A stretch of 64,000 nt of DNA from NCBI RefSeq assembly GCF_965638725.1, contig NC_134970.1:1431001-1495000 (forward strand). Direction: 5' to 3'. The stretch is from Aptenodytes patagonicus. Its lineage: Eukaryota; Chordata; Aves; Sphenisciformes; Spheniscidae. The notes beneath the pieces are model-generated. The model was not told the DNA's origin and searched no databases. It saw only the letters and a program-made list of their open reading frames with translations. This document shows positions 11,101 through 25,000 of the stretch, piece after piece (the stretch's first letter is position 1; each line of letters starts with the position of its first letter). Position numbers and translations under genes: made by a program.

Positions 11101-14100
11101 TCCCCACCTGTGAGCACAGGGACTGCAGAAAGGATGAGGCAGCAGGAACAGGGCTCTCTCTAGCAAAAGTACCAGCAAGCCTGGGCTTTCCTCCTTTGAA
11201 TTTCACTGGTCTCTCCAAAAGGGACATAGGATGGAGGCTTCTTATGCAGCTTCCCAAACATTATCCTACCTCGCAAGCATGCCAGGAAAGCCTGGTGTCA
11301 GTCTGGCGTCTGCTCTTTGGAATTCTGCAGAGTAGGGAGAAAGGCAGAGGCTGATACGGGTTTCTGGTTCAAGGGGTTTATAAATAAATATCATAGGAGG
11401 CTGTGAAACTCGCTGGGGAAGGAAACAGAAATCACACTTCCCGCTGCTCAGGTATGGCAGGGAGCTGCTTATTATTATTATTATTATAAACAGGGTTTCC
11501 CATTTTTTAGTCTAATGGCAACATAATGGGCTGGTTTTACTATTTGCTTTCTGTGAGCAAGAATTTACTTGTCCAAAATTGTAGCAGCCTGGTATTTACT
11601 ACCAGAGGAGACTGTTGGCAAGGAAATGACCCTCAGAGAGCTAAAACAGGAGCTGAGACATTAGCCTGTGTACCCCTCATCTTTAATCACAGGTGTTGGT
11701 TGTGGAGCTATATTTGAATTAGTCTTCCAAGCAATCTGTTTTCCATGCATCTCCCCACTGCCTAGCCAGTCTATTCATGGCAGAGAGCTGCTGCTGAGCA
11801 GTTTGCTGCGTCTGTTTTTGGATGGGAGAGGTGATTTTGTCTTTTTGAAGCTGGGACACACAATGGGAGATGGTCCCAGCTTGGGGTGGGATCTAACCCA
11901 GCAGCAGCTCATACCTGCACGAAGCATCTGGCCAAACAGAAACACAGGAGTGAATTGGAGAGGGTGATGGGGAGGTCTGTGTAGTTTTTATGGCAGCAGC
12001 CTAGAGGCCCAGAAGGAAATAGTCCTCCCCACACAGCTCCACACACCTACCACTTTCAGTTGGAAACTCAGCTCTTCTCTGGTAAGGAAATTGGAGGATG
12101 TATTGCCTGCAGTTCCTTTACCCTGGGACTTTCTTCAGCTACTGATGTTTCATTCCTCCTCCTAGCCCACCTGTAAACATGGGTATCTGCAAAAGGGAAA
12201 CACCAGAGCAGTTCCACCCCGCTGCCAAGCAGAAAGCCACCTGCCTCTTGCTTGTGCCAGCCAGTGAAAGTGAAAACAACAACAACAAAATATTTTACTC
12301 ATCCATGAAAAGGAAAGTTACTTACCCCAGGCGAGGACCATAGGAGGCCACGCAGTACGCTCCAGGATGCACTCACATAACAGTGGCTGATGAGAACAGA
12401 GCACATCGTGACACACGTTTGTAGGATATTTGACAAATCCTCCAACGAGTGTGCCTGGCGGGTCTGGCTAGCATCTCCATGCAGAGACCCACACAACACA
12501 GCACAGTCCAGGGCCTGATTCTGCCCTCACTGATCCCATACACAGTTTGTGAAGTGACTTGATCAAAGCTGCTGGATTTGCATGAGACAAAGCCAAACAA
12601 GAGGAGACTGAAGCTCCCAGACCCCCTCAACAGCAACAGCCAGGAGAGGCACCATCTGAAGCACAAAAGGCTGGGACAGCAGAGTTCAAAATGGGCAATA
12701 ACAAGCGTTACTCTTTCAGCTGACAAACCGTGCTCACTGCTCAAAGGCAGCTGCAATCACATATTTTCTGCTATTACCCAACTTCTTCCTGTACAGCACT
12801 TTGGAGCCAAGCACTCGCTCACCCCACATGACTAGGTGGTGCCTCGGTATGTCACCCGGGTACCAAACCTCATCTTCCACAAGCAGCTGCCAGCTGGTTT
12901 CGCCTGTTTCTAGGACAGATGCAGCTTCCATTTTTCTACTTCTGTTCCATAAAATTCAGGCAGTATAGGGAAGGGGCAGGAAGCATAGGGAAAAAAAGAG
13001 TTTTAATGTTTTAAGTACTAGAGAAAGTCAGAGGCATTCTTTTGACTTTGTCAGTATGCTGGTAACCACACACAATGAGGCAAACATTACCTTGAGATTA
13101 AATGTCATATATATTGACATGGAAGAAAGTCTAATTCAACAAGTGCTTGCTCCCATGCTTCCTTTCATGGGTTTTAAACACTTGTTTTGTTTAAACATGG
13201 TCACACAACAACTGTATTATAGCCAGGGATAATTTTTGATTAGTAGGTAAAAGTAGCAATCCAGCTACTTGTCTACAAGCTGCTGGAAACCCCTTGAGAT
13301 CTATGAGATTTCTTCATTACCTGTTCCTGATTTCTCCCAGTTGATAGCCAGTCTCTTCCAGGGTCAGTCCTGGCAATCGCCAGCATCCAGGGACTGGACA
13401 CGGCAGGAACCACAAGTTTTCAGACAGTCCTTCTTCCACCCTCACCCATACTAGTTACCCCAGGCCAGCAGCACACTCAGGGCAGGCACAGGGCTGCAGG
13501 ACAGAGGTTTATAAAGACATCAGTGAGTTAATGAACTCACCTGTACCTGGATAAGAGATGTGTGTTTCCAATTAGTGCTGCTCTGCTGTCCTAAGCTGAC
13601 TTAATCATCCCACAGCCTTGGAGACCCTCCGGCATGCTCCAGCAATCTCTTACTCCTCCTGCTTTCAGGTGTTGGCGGGGGCTCGTCTTAAAACAGCTGT
13701 TTCAGGAGAGGCTGTTTCTCAGCTCTTTTTATTAATTGCTCCACTATAATTACGATTACAATAACAGCCTTATGATAGCACTCTTCATTTTCTGATTGCT
13801 TCCTGAACGCAAGCTAATATTACTGGCTTTTTGCTTCTTGCTCAGGAAAGAGTAGGTATTTTCCTACAGAAAGGCTGTTACTTTATGTTAACAGTAAAGC
13901 AAACACTGAATAAGAGGAAGCATGAGGCACCTGTGTCTCCTCACAGCCTGTGCTGAAAAGAAAATGTTCCACTCCCAAGTACACTAGTCCTTCGCCCTTT
14001 TGGGCAGAAGCAGATCACAGTCGCCATCCAACTGGCAATGCAACCACAAATTCATCTCTGGAATCAGCTGTTGCCTCTTCACCAGATCATGAATCATTTC

Positions 14101-17100
14101 CACTCCAATCATGACTTAGTTGACTGGAAACTTTGCCTGAGTAAGGGCTGGATGTCTTGTTCGTGTTTCTCCAACCCTCGTGAGGTTTCTCCCCGTGCAG
14201 CCCGTGGGCAGGCAAATCAGTGCTGCTGCTGGCTCACGAGGGCTGGCCGGGTCACCCCGTGGTGCCCGGACACCTGCGGCAGCACGCGCTGATCTGCCTT
14301 TCTGCAGCTAAACATCGCAGAAAGTGGTAAACTCTTCAAAAGATGAGCCATCATGTCTGTGGCTGGTGAGCAGCATGCATGTCTGCATCGCCAGCAGAAA
14401 AGAAGCCCAATTACATCCTAGAAACATTTGGGGGTGCTTTGGTTTTCAACACTTTCCTCTGTTGCCCTTTGAAAAGAAAGTGTTTGTATAAATAACAGCA
14501 GATGCATTTTAAAATAGTTCATCTCCCAGCCAGTGTTTAGCAATAGAAATGAGCAAAAATAAAACAGTTGCATATGATGTGAGAAACACAACAGATGGGT
14601 TTGCAGGGAGAAGCAGGCCAGCCTGCGCTGTCTGTGTCAGCGCGAGTGGACTCTGTCGCTCTCTGCCTGCACAGATTGCAGCACACGGGGCTGCAGCAGC
14701 TCCCTCCTAGGACGCAGCACCAGCAGAAAAGCGCTCTTAGTGCTGCAGATTTTTTGCCTGCTTGTTTCAGCATTAATGAGAGTGTCTGTGCGTGAGGTGC
14801 TGGCTCGATACAGCGAGCTATGGTGCAGACGCATGCAGAGCCCAGCAAGTGCATGTTGGGCCCCTTTGCTGCGGTTCTGCCCCAGGTGCTGCCAGTGCTG
14901 CCTCTGCCGGAGCAGCCTCGGGGGCACCGGCTGTGGCGGCCCTTCATCCCGCTGCGTGGCAAGTGCTGTCCCCCCTGTCCTGAGCGTTCCTTGCAAAGCA
15001 CGGCCAGCCCAGGGGCTCAGCTGCAGCCTTCCCCGCTCCCATCATTGGTCACCTGTGCTTGGGTTTGCAAAACTAATAACTGAGCCCAGAAGGCGGGAAA
15101 TGGAGCATTTCCTAAAAGCACTGTTTGGTAATAATTTCCATATTACAAGGAAACGTGTAATGACTCTGAACTCCCACTGAAGCAGGACTGTTTTAATGGC
15201 TGTGTCTGAGATGAGAAGCTTTACCTCGGGACAGGCTTACGGCTGACACTGCTTTGTGACCAACTGCATGAAACAACAGCTCCTCTCCCTGCACACACAT
15301 GCAAAACATTCAAGATCTTTTCCTTCAACTCACAAGCCTTCAAAACAAATGCAGCCATTTATTCTCATACACAGTGCTTTGGTTTCCTTCTCTATTTGCC
15401 ACCAAAACCTCTTGCTTTCCAAAGGCGTGCCCACTTGGATATGACAAACTCTTCTATGTGAACATGATGATAGTATAGGTGCAGGAGTGACAGCGGTGAA
15501 GATTAAGGTCTCATGGACTAAAGATGTATTGTCATTTATGCCAGTCAATGCCAGGTATTGGAAAAAAAACCTGAACCCACTGACCCCACAGCACGCAGCC
15601 CAGCAATGACCCAAGCAGTGTGGGGGCAAACAGCCAGGTTTTGGGTCACCTAGTTTCTTGGTTCCCACTAAAACAGACGGGTGGACATTGGACTGGGTCC
15701 TGCTCCAGCCGGCCGGCAGTGCCAGCAAGGAGCAAGTCACCAGCGTTGGACCTGCTTCGTGGGGAGGGCTGGAACGAAGCTGTGCTCCCAGGGCTGTTTT
15801 CTCAAGGAAGCAGCATGCCGGGGATGAGGGTATTTATCTGCCAGGAGATCTCACATTTACTCAAAACAGCCAGGAAGTCTCCCAAGAACTGCTGTCCCAT
15901 TTGATATTCCAGAATGTGTACTGAGCTCATGGGGTGACTGGGGCCAGTTCTTAGAGTTACCTTAATAACAGAAAACTCCACTGTTTCCAGAGTTACAGAA
16001 ACCGCAAAGATATCAGACCATTTAATCACTTGTTTTACTGCCTGCGCAGTATGTTGTGGTGAGGTGCCGCATACCAGACTGACGGGTTTTCACTGATGGC
16101 TCCTGTCACCACCGCGCGTTGCTGCTGGGGCACGTCCCCGGGAGGGAGCCAGGGCTCCCAATCCCCGCCAACAGCTCCTTTGCTCATCCGCTCCGCTCTG
16201 TGCCCTCCGTCCCTCGGCAGCGAGTGGAGGGGCAGTTCAGCGCAGGCTCCAGCCCCTCCACGCTGACCCCGCGCTTGGAGCCTGCCTGCCTGCCTGCCGG
16301 GCTGGCCGGGAGCCGGAGAGGAGCCCTCTGTGGCCTCCCTGTCGCTCCAGCTGGGATCTTGCAGGCACGCCGCTGCAACCGCTTCGACGCCAGCAGGACA
16401 GCAGCAGCTCTTCAATGCTGGCTTTGCTGGGGCTTGGTCACTTCTGCTGCTTCACCAGGAGTCTTCCCAACTGGCAGGTGTCCTGGCAGCCTACACACGG
16501 GGTTTTTCCATTGAGGTTTGATGCAGAATGAGAATGACTAATATCTTGCAATTGCTAAGAAACATCCTCAGTGTGGTTCTTTCAGTGTCACCACGTCTCC
16601 TCTGTGCACGGTGACTTGTGCTGTGACCTGCAAATCCCTACAGAGCAAGCCTCCATGCTGCCTGCCCGCTGCCGGCACCCTGACAAATCTGTGGTGCTTT
16701 TGGCTGAGCACTGCTGGTGTCAAGGACATCAGTTATGAAGGACAACAGGCGGGTTTGGGCTTGGAGCCTCTGATTCGGAGCTGTTTCTCCTCCAAACCTA
16801 GCCAATACTCCTCCAGCACTGGCGACACAGCCTGCGGTCCCGACCCCACAGCCTCTGTGCCAGAGAGGAGGAGGAGGAGAGGAGCTTCCCGCTTGGCTGG
16901 CCACGGGCAAGGCCACGGCAGGTAGAGCTGCCTCGGAGAGCCGGCACACAGGGATGGAGTGGGTCCAGCGCTCCTTCCCAAAGGCAGCATGTCAGGATGG
17001 TGATGCAGACTTGTGGCCACATTGCCTCTGCGCAGGCGGCTCCACGCTCTGCCAGGAGGGCTGGGAGGGAGGTTTTTCTTAGGCCGTGAGCGAGCGAGTG

Positions 17101-18550
17101 GTGCCAGCAGCAAACTTCATGACCCCGAAGCAAGGCGAGTGCCGCTCCCTCAGACTCATCTCTCCCACATCTTGCGGAGCAGTGGCTGCTCCCTCACCAT
17201 CCTCGCCTGCTCCGAGCTGAGCTCCCATGCCATCCCAGCTGGGTGGCGTGGAGGGGCAGCGGGCACCCTCCAGACCCCCATCCTGAGCAAACAGAGGTGC
17301 CGAGGTGGGCTCTGTTGCGGACACCGGGATCACCTCCTCCTAGCGATGCCCACAGCTGCTTGCCTGGTGCTAACCAATCCGCCTTATACAGTAACGCATG
17401 CAGTCGGTGCTGCTTTTTCCTTCCCGGCAGGCAGGAATCGGGAGCTGGCTGTGGGTCTGCGAGGGCCACTGGAGCCCAGCACTGACCACGGTGCTGGGTC
17501 CTGGTCCACACTTCAAACTGGGCGTGAAAACAAGGGAGAGAAGAGCCAGCAGACTTCCATCTGCCCTGAAAATCTTCTCTTGGGTCAAGACTTGAAAAGA
17601 CTAGAACTGCTCTGAGGGGTGTTAAAAATGAACTAACTGCAGCTTCAAAATACCCACCTGGGAAAATGGCACCACGTGGACAAGGCGGTTTTGGATGGCA
17701 GAACATCACACGGCACATGGGAGCTGGAGCCAGAAGGACGCACAGCAAAAGCGAGATGCAGCCCTTTGACAGGGCAGACCAACAGCTCTCAGGTGATGCT
17801 AGTGAGAGCTGTGGCTTCTCCACCCTTTAAAACACAAAGACTGTCCCACTCCTTCAAAGATGCGCCACAGCACGGCTGGGCTGGACCCACGGGGTGCTGG
17901 GCAGGACAGCGAGCTCCCTTACAACGCTGGGTCCGGAGCGGGTACGTTTCCAGCAAAGGCCCCCGAATGACATCTCTGAGCCTCTGCTCCCCGGGATGGC
18001 AGAGCCCTTCAGGCTGCAGCTCAAGGTGGCCATAAATCGCCCATTTGTCAGTGGCCTCGCTATTTTGAGAGCCAATTACAATGTTTGCCTTGGGTAACCA
18101 AGGAACCTGAAATGCTGCAATTTATCCTCGCGCAGCGTTATCTGCTGTGGACCCTTGGCCGCATGCTCGTCAGGCTGGCGGTAACGGGGCTGCCCTGAAG
18201 ATCCTTCCTGCCTTAATGACTGCGGAGCACGGCATGAGGCCATGCCGATGCCAGGCAGGCAAGGGGGGGACAGGATTTCCTCCGCAAATTAAACTTCCAC
18301 GAGATAAGGAAATCACTCGCCAGTGTGCAGCAAACAGCTTCGTAAAGGGGCAGAGCTTGGCAATGGGTCTGTCTGCTCCTGCCGCAGCCCTTCTCCCCGC
18401 TCTGCCCCACAGCCGAGCACTGAGTTTTGGGGACAAGGACCAGCTCGAGCGATGCGGCAGCTGTCCCTCCCGGAGGTGGCACGTGCTCGCAGCTGGGGCT
18501 GGCATGATGCAAGGCCCACGCTGCCTGGACTCCATCCTGCCACTGAATAA
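8131..18550. other. Intergenic or intronic DNA without a supported gene
   Basis: No exon chain or recognisable protein was found on either strand. The open frames are short, overlap on both strands and match nothing I recognise. A short ATT microsatellite lies near 11470. AT-rich patches in otherwise GC-richer DNA, for example 13720-13870 and 18040-18130, may be conserved elements, but nothing in the sequence proves it. Confidence 0.4.
11470..11486. repeat. (ATT)n microsatellite
   Basis: Short run of about six TTA/ATT units. No other significance seen. Confidence 0.8.
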
Positions 18551-18560
18551 TGGTGGTTTT

Positions 18561-18606
18561 ATATATATATAAATTTATCTGTCTGTCTGTCTGTCTATCT
18601 ATCTAT
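18561..18606. repeat. (AT)n and (CTGT)n/(CTAT)n microsatellite
   Basis: A short AT run is followed by a tetranucleotide repeat that begins as CTGT units and changes to CTAT units, a usual pattern of a degenerating tetranucleotide microsatellite. It is likely polymorphic. Confidence 0.9.
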
Positions 18607-20276
18607 GTCTGACCCAGCTCTTAGCTCAGGTGCCCTCCCTGTGCCCTGCTCACACGGGTCCCACTCCTGCTGGTGTGGTCCCGGGCAAGCTCGTGGGCTC
18701 CCCCCGCTCCATCCCCGCACGGAAACCTTGAGCAAGCGCGATTTGCATTTCCCGTCTGACAAATGAGCAGAGCCCAACTCAGCAGTTTCATCCCCCCCCC
18801 CGCCCCACGCGTTTGAAACGGAGCGGAAACAGTGAGGAGCTGAGGAGATGGAAACACTAATGCTTTATCTCACCGTGTATTTCCCATATTTCTTCTTCAG
18901 CAAAAAATTGTAATGGGTGTGCCATCCAATCTCCCATAAATACAGCCATCCCATCACCTCGCAGCTCCTTCTGGGGCTCTGAGGTGCTGTAGAGCAGCAC
19001 AAAATAGGTACTAAATCTTATTCTTAGGCCAGTAACAAAATGTTGTGTTACTATTTAGCCAGCAATACACTTGGTTTAAATTCCCTTCCACTGTAGAGCA
19101 AGTGCATTGTGATTCCTCCAGCGCTAACCTATCTTACAGGCAAACTCCAGATACATCGTTATGAGACTCCAAAACTCTGTATTGGGGCACGTGTTTAAGA
19201 ACAATTTATTTCCCCAAAAATCAGGGCAGAAATCTTGGCAATGAGTGTCATTAGAAAAGCTGAGTTTTCTACTCCAGTGAGAAATCTGTGTGTGCTTTGC
19301 TGCAAATAGACAGTAAAGAAAAATAAATCCCATTTTTTTTCCTGAGGGACCAATTAACATCTTTGAGTTAATTGTAGAACAAAAGAGGCCTCTGTTTCTG
19401 CCATACATCATGGAGAGGGCTGGATCCAAATATACATAAATTAAAAATAAAAAGGTATAAACAATGCTTCCTTCCTAAAGAGCCTCCCTGGTAAGCCTGG
19501 GCCCTGACAGCCTCCCGAGCCCGGCTGCCTCCAGCTCATCTTCCTGTTTGCGGAGGCTGGTCCAGCGCGGAGCCGAGCTCCTGGGGAGGCTCCGGGCACT
19601 TTGTACCCTCTCAGGACCACTTCCCTGGAAAAAGGTTTGTTTTCAGTAGCATCTCTGATCAAATAAAGACCAAAAGTTTTTCCTTCCTGCCCGGCACCTT
19701 CGTTTGTAACCGTCCTTCGTTTTCTGTCCCGGGAAGCTGCTGCTGCACGGCTGCGTGAGATAGGCACTGCAGCCTCGTGCCTTCTCTGCTCCGAGAGGCA
19801 CTGACATGTTGCATTGCAAAATTTCCCAGCAGAGCCCAAGCCAGAGGGACCAGCGAGCGGGTGCTGCTGCTGCGGGAGCCTGCGTGGGGGCACCACGGGG
19901 GCTTGGGGTACATGGGGAGCACCGGCCCCACGGACACCCCGTGCAGCAGGACTGCTGTGCCTCTCTTGTTTTGGAGCCATCGGCTCCTTACGCCTTCAGA
20001 AAGGGCCTGTGGCGTTTCGTTTGTTCATTTTCATGTGAATTACTGTTCCTTGGGGGAAAGCCTCTGCTTCCACCTCCGAGAGGATTACTGCAGCCACAGG
20101 ACCAAATCCCTCTGTTCATTACACCCATGTAAATCTAGAGTAAATCCTTTTAAGCCATTGGGGCCACTCTGGGCTTACCCAGACATAAATGGCCATACTA
20201 TAAATAAGACCTTGGTTTGATTAGAGAACTAAAGGCAGGAAAAAAGCACTTAAAAGATATCCAGGGGAAATATAAG

Positions 20277-20290
20277 CCCCCCCCCCCCCC
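20277..20290. repeat. Poly-C tract
   Basis: Fourteen consecutive C bases. Length is prone to sequencing error. Confidence 0.9.
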
Positions 20291-21734
20291 AAGTAGTTAC
20301 GCTGACAATGATGAATTAGTCCATGAATGCCAGTCAGAGAGTGAGTCATGTTTCATAAATCAATTACACAAAGATATTCCCTGTCCCGGAGTACTCACCC
20401 ATGGCAGGAGATTTCCACAAAACACGACAGGTGAGAAGCCAGCCCCAGGGGAAGGCAAAGGCACACCCAGAGCCCACAGCCTTCGCCCTTGCAGCAACCA
20501 AATTCCTGCTGGTCCTGACGCAGGAATCCCCAGTTCCTGAGGTGGGCGACATCCCGCCGGGCTCCCTGCAGCTGCATGGCGGGAGGGAACTTCGGTAAGG
20601 GGAACGGCCAGGGCAATAGAGGGGATGGAGAGAGCCGAGAAAGGGGTAAAGGGACTTGATTAAACCCCCAGCCGCTCATCACTGCCCCTTGGGGACTTCA
20701 GCAGCATCCGGGCCCGCGTGCCATGTGGCTCGGAGGAGGCAGAGGAGGCACAGGGTGGCACGAGCTCCCCAGGAGCTTGTGTCCCTGCCCGGAGAGAGCC
20801 CAAGCTCTGCACCCTTCTCACGCTGCTGCTACTGTACCTGTGTTTGTGTAGCCATAAGGCCCCACTGTCTGCCACAGGCCTTTCCCTGGACAGAAACCAG
20901 GCATTATCAGCTTTATTACTAGTAATAATAAAAATAACATTCTGCATACGATGAGCATCTTTCATCTTCACAAGCTGCAGCGCAAGCGTTTCGCTCTGCA
21001 GCCGCCCAGGATGAAGACGACTGTCCCCATCCAGCCCACGGCACCGCCGGGCACGGGCGAGGGCGGAAGGGAGGGTGAACTCCGGTCAAGTACGCAGAGA
21101 GTTTGGAGAGGCTGAAAATAATTGTCTAACTTGAAAGGTAGCCAGGGCAAAGGAGCCAGCAGTGCTATTCAGAACGTGTTAATGGGCTTTTAAATGACAA
21201 CAAATGGCCATGCCTTCAGCTTGATGGTGGATCGAAGAGGCTGCATCTTCAATCATTTGTCTGAATTTTGGATTTTCACTCAGGAAAAAGAAAGGCAGGC
21301 ATCTGTTGTTTGAAAGTGAGCAAAAGCTTTGCAGACTTCTGTTTAAGTACCATGAATACAGCTTGTTTCCAGAGGGCTTTTTAGAGCCCAGGTGCAGCCT
21401 GTGCACCCCTCAGTAATATTCACCTAATCCGGGACATTTGTAGGCTGAGATGCAGCTAAACGTTCAAAATTAAGAATAATGCAGTGACCCCATATTAAGC
21501 ACGTATTTATTGTGGTTGATGTTAGAGCCACACATTTCGGGCAGTGTCCGTTCAGCCCTTGTTGGAGACAAACCGATATGGAGAAGCTGCTAAATGGGGT
21601 TTACACCCCATGTCCTCAACGGCCCTACCCCGGGGCTGGGAAGGTGAGTGAGTGCTGCCTGTGCCGGGCGGCTTGTCTCCTCCAGCGGCTGCTCACCAGC
21701 GGAGTAACGGCACTTTCCTCCCTCTTTCTTTTAA

Positions 21735-21850
21735 GAGAAAGAGGCTACTGTAAGTTGCAGTCCGCTGCAGTTAAATAATTTGCTGGTGGTCAAAAATAAG
21801 AGCTGGGAAGAGAGCTCAGGCCCTCGGCTCTGGTGTTTCACCCCGTTCTG
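21735..21850 (+). mobile_element. MIR-like SINE fragment (3' part)
   Basis: The order 'aatttgctggtggtcaaaaa', 'agctgggaagagagctcagg', then 'tctggtgtttcaccccgttc' and 'tgcctcc' follows the tail half of MIR (gcccaaggtcacacagct, gagctgggattcgaaccc, then a T/C-rich end with ctgcctc). It is diverged; recognised by eye only. Confidence 0.5.
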
Positions 21851-21879
21851 CCTCCCCCAGCCTTGCCATACTTAGATGC

Positions 21880-22040
21880 AAAATTATCAGCAGAAGAGTT
21901 TATAAAACGTCAAAACAGTTTCTCTCACGTCAGCTAAACAATTTGTATAAATAGTGCCTCTTTAAAGATCTCCTGCCAGCTCAACCCTCCCTTTTATCTC
22001 CCCATGATTTATTTTATGCTTTTTTAATGGGATTTTAAAA
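21880..22040. promoter_or_regulatory. AT-rich islet, candidate conserved non-coding element
   Basis: About 160 AT-rich bases lie in clearly GC-richer surroundings, with TATAAA-, TTTATT- and homeobox-like TAAT words and no coding frame. Such islets are often conserved enhancers, but single-sequence data cannot show that. Confidence is therefore low. Confidence 0.2.
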
Positions 22041-25000
22041 CAATCTCTAATGAAGAGCGAGGACGGAAAGTTCTGTGCTGTGCAGAAGAGTCCCCGGCGG
22101 TGGCAGGAGTGTGGCAGGCACCCAGCTCCGGCAGGATCCCATGTTTGCTGCCACCTGCCAGGTGCCTGATAACAGCCACGCAGAAAGGCTTTTAAAAAGA
22201 AATGGAGAGGTAGTTTCCTCTCATGTTACATGGGAGGTGAATGCTCAAAACTGCTATTGCTTGATGGGTGATGTCTCTATATCGCTGTGCAACAAGTCAG
22301 AGAAGCACCTCTGGGAACAAAATATTCCAAAAAGCTGCATTTCCCAAGCATTGCAAAACCACTTGAAAGAGCAGAAGAAACCATCTCAGTCCTTTTTGTT
22401 CTGCAAAATAAACAGGCTATCGCCATGCCAGGTAGGCTCAGATGAACATGGAGAAATTCTGATTTACAGGAGACTGGGCAGGGACAGCCCTTGGCTGGGA
22501 TGCGGGAGACAGCAGCGTTGTGATGGCACTATCCACAGGGAAAGGGGGTGGCCAGCCTGGTCCTTTGCTAAATCATCACCGCTGCACAAGGGAACGATGG
22601 GGTTTGTTCAGCTCTCTGCCACGTCAGTACAGGGACCCAGGATGGCCACAAGCATCAGGACATCTCGCTCCCGTTGCAGTTTTCCTCCCCTTCTGCCAGG
22701 TTTGTCAGGGTGTGCTGGGTGCCGGTGGAGCAGCTCTCCTGCAAACCTGCCCCACACACACAACAAGGTGAAGCTCACGCCACAGCGGTGAATGCTTCGG
22801 TGCTGGTGTTAGCCAGGCTTTGCCAGGCCTGGGAGAGGTGCCAGCTGAGAAAGGAGAGAGCCCTGCAGGTTCAGGGGGATGCGGTGTGTGTCCACAGCCT
22901 CTTCGGCAGCGCAGGACTGATGCACACATGCACCCTGCCTCGCCAAACCCAGACCAAACACCCTCCATAGCTGGCGGCTAGGGGTGTCTAACCCAGGGGT
23001 AGGTGCGCTGTGGCAGCGGCAGCTCCCATAACATGTCCTTGGCCGCTGGCACGACGGCACGACACGAACAGCAAAGGCAGCGCTATGCTTTCTGCCTGGC
23101 TTCTCCAGCCTGACGTGACACGGTGGGACGAGGACCAGCCCACTGCTGTGTGATGTGTCGCAGCGCCAAAAATCATCTGGTGTTAATGAGGGAGGGAGAG
23201 GAGGGCCAAGACCATGGAAGGGTCCTGGCTACTGCACAAATGGGGGTCAGCTGTTCGCAGCAGCCCCCAAATCCTTTTGGCCCATAACTAGTGGGTCAGC
23301 GGGAAAAACACAGTGTGATACAGTTCACTCACGGCCCCAGGTTCTTTGAGAGAAAGGAACAGCCTTGGGCAGGGCGAGCTGGATAACCGGGGGGAATCGC
23401 CGTGCCCACGGGCTGGGAAAGATCATTGCTGTGCGGGTGAGCAGATTTAGCATCAAATGGGGTCCTGTGCCAGTTGCTCTGCCCAACTGCGGCTTCACCC
23501 GTTCCATAGCCACAGCCAAAGAAAACCGTAAAAAACTCCAATTATAATGCAATTAATTTTGAAATGCACAAAAATAGCAGTTGTCCAAGCCCCTATTCCT
23601 GCATTCCTGCCCTGTTTGTACTTTAGGGAGTTCCAGGGGCTGACAACCAGGAGCCGTTTCAAAGCTGCAGCCGCTGCATCCCTGCTGTCTGGTGGGCAAA
23701 CCCACCGAGCCTTACTGGTTTGACAGCCCAGGCTCCCTCCTACACAGGCGCTGCGCTCCCTAACGAGCTGAGCAAGAAGAGCAAACAGATACACTCACTC
23801 CCAGGTTTCGGGAGGTTTAAAATCCAAAGCCACATAATCCAGCTGAGCAAAACCGCATAGGGAGCATAAGCATTGCAACGGTTCTTGCTGTTTTCTGAGT
23901 ACAGGTTTCACTTCTGGAGCAGCATCTCCCCCCGCCCAGGCACAGGGCAGTGAGAGTGTCCGGCCAGCCGTGCCCCAGAGAGCAGCCCGGGCAGCCGCTG
24001 CGGCGAGCACCCTCCCGGGGAAGGGATGCCATCCCCATACATGGAGACCGCTGCCGTGGAAGAGCTGTACCGGCCCCTTGGACTTAAAAGGAGCGAAGCT
24101 CTCCCCACAGCGGGGCAAAGGCTGGCAGCCTGCTCGGGAGACGTGCAAACCCACTTGGCAGGAAACATCTCATGTCAGCCTCCCGGCTCACCTAGTGACA
24201 GTCTGGGGCCACGTTTCCTGCGATCGGCAGGTTGTCGGCACGCGCTCATCCCCGCTGCGGTGCCCTGGGAGCGATGCCTGTTGCTCCGCTCCCACTCAAA
24301 GTGTCAAACAGCGGGGAGGAGGGACGGGCTGTCTTTGCTGGAGGCGCCCAGGTCGCCACGCATGCTCCTTGAGAAATCAGGCAAAGCCACAGATTGCTGT
24401 CTCCCAGGAATTAAAATACCGAGAGAACACTGGTGATGCAGGTTATCCCAGCGCTGCTGCGGTCCTTGTGGCATTAACACTGTTTATTACCACCCTGATC
24501 TTTCCCACTGTCAGACCCCGGGGCGAAGGCTGCCCTGGAGGGCTGCGGTCATGCGTGCTGTGGGCTACATGTGCTGTAGGCTACGCGCGCCGGTGCTGGC
24601 GGTGCAGGAGTGCAGAGCAGTGATGCAGAGGGCCGGGGCTCAGCGGGAGCAGAGGCTGGGGGGTTCCCACGCTGCTGCACGGCTGTCCACGGCTGGACAC
24701 CGGCTGCCGTGGGCAGCGGCGCGTCTCGCAGCACCATCTGCCGGCTCCGGCCACCGCTGTGCTAACCAAGTCCGGCGTTTTACACACTCTCTAGCTTTAC
24801 TGCTCTGCTTTAAATAACATTCAGGACCAGCCAAGACTGAGACTATGCACTGCTGTTGCACTGGAGAGCAGTCAGCAGCAGATGCACATTTGCACCCTTT
24901 TCTGGCTGTCCAGAACACTGCGGGTGAGTCACCAGGAGTAATCCCCCGATTTCCAGCACAGTTCAAGCTCAGGGAACGGGATGTGGAAGGGAAGAAGAGC

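Noticed and set aside
14537-15001. 154-codon minus-strand frame and overlapping plus-strand frames rich in Cys
   Set aside because: Several frames are open at once, no family match, no splice partners; judged random.
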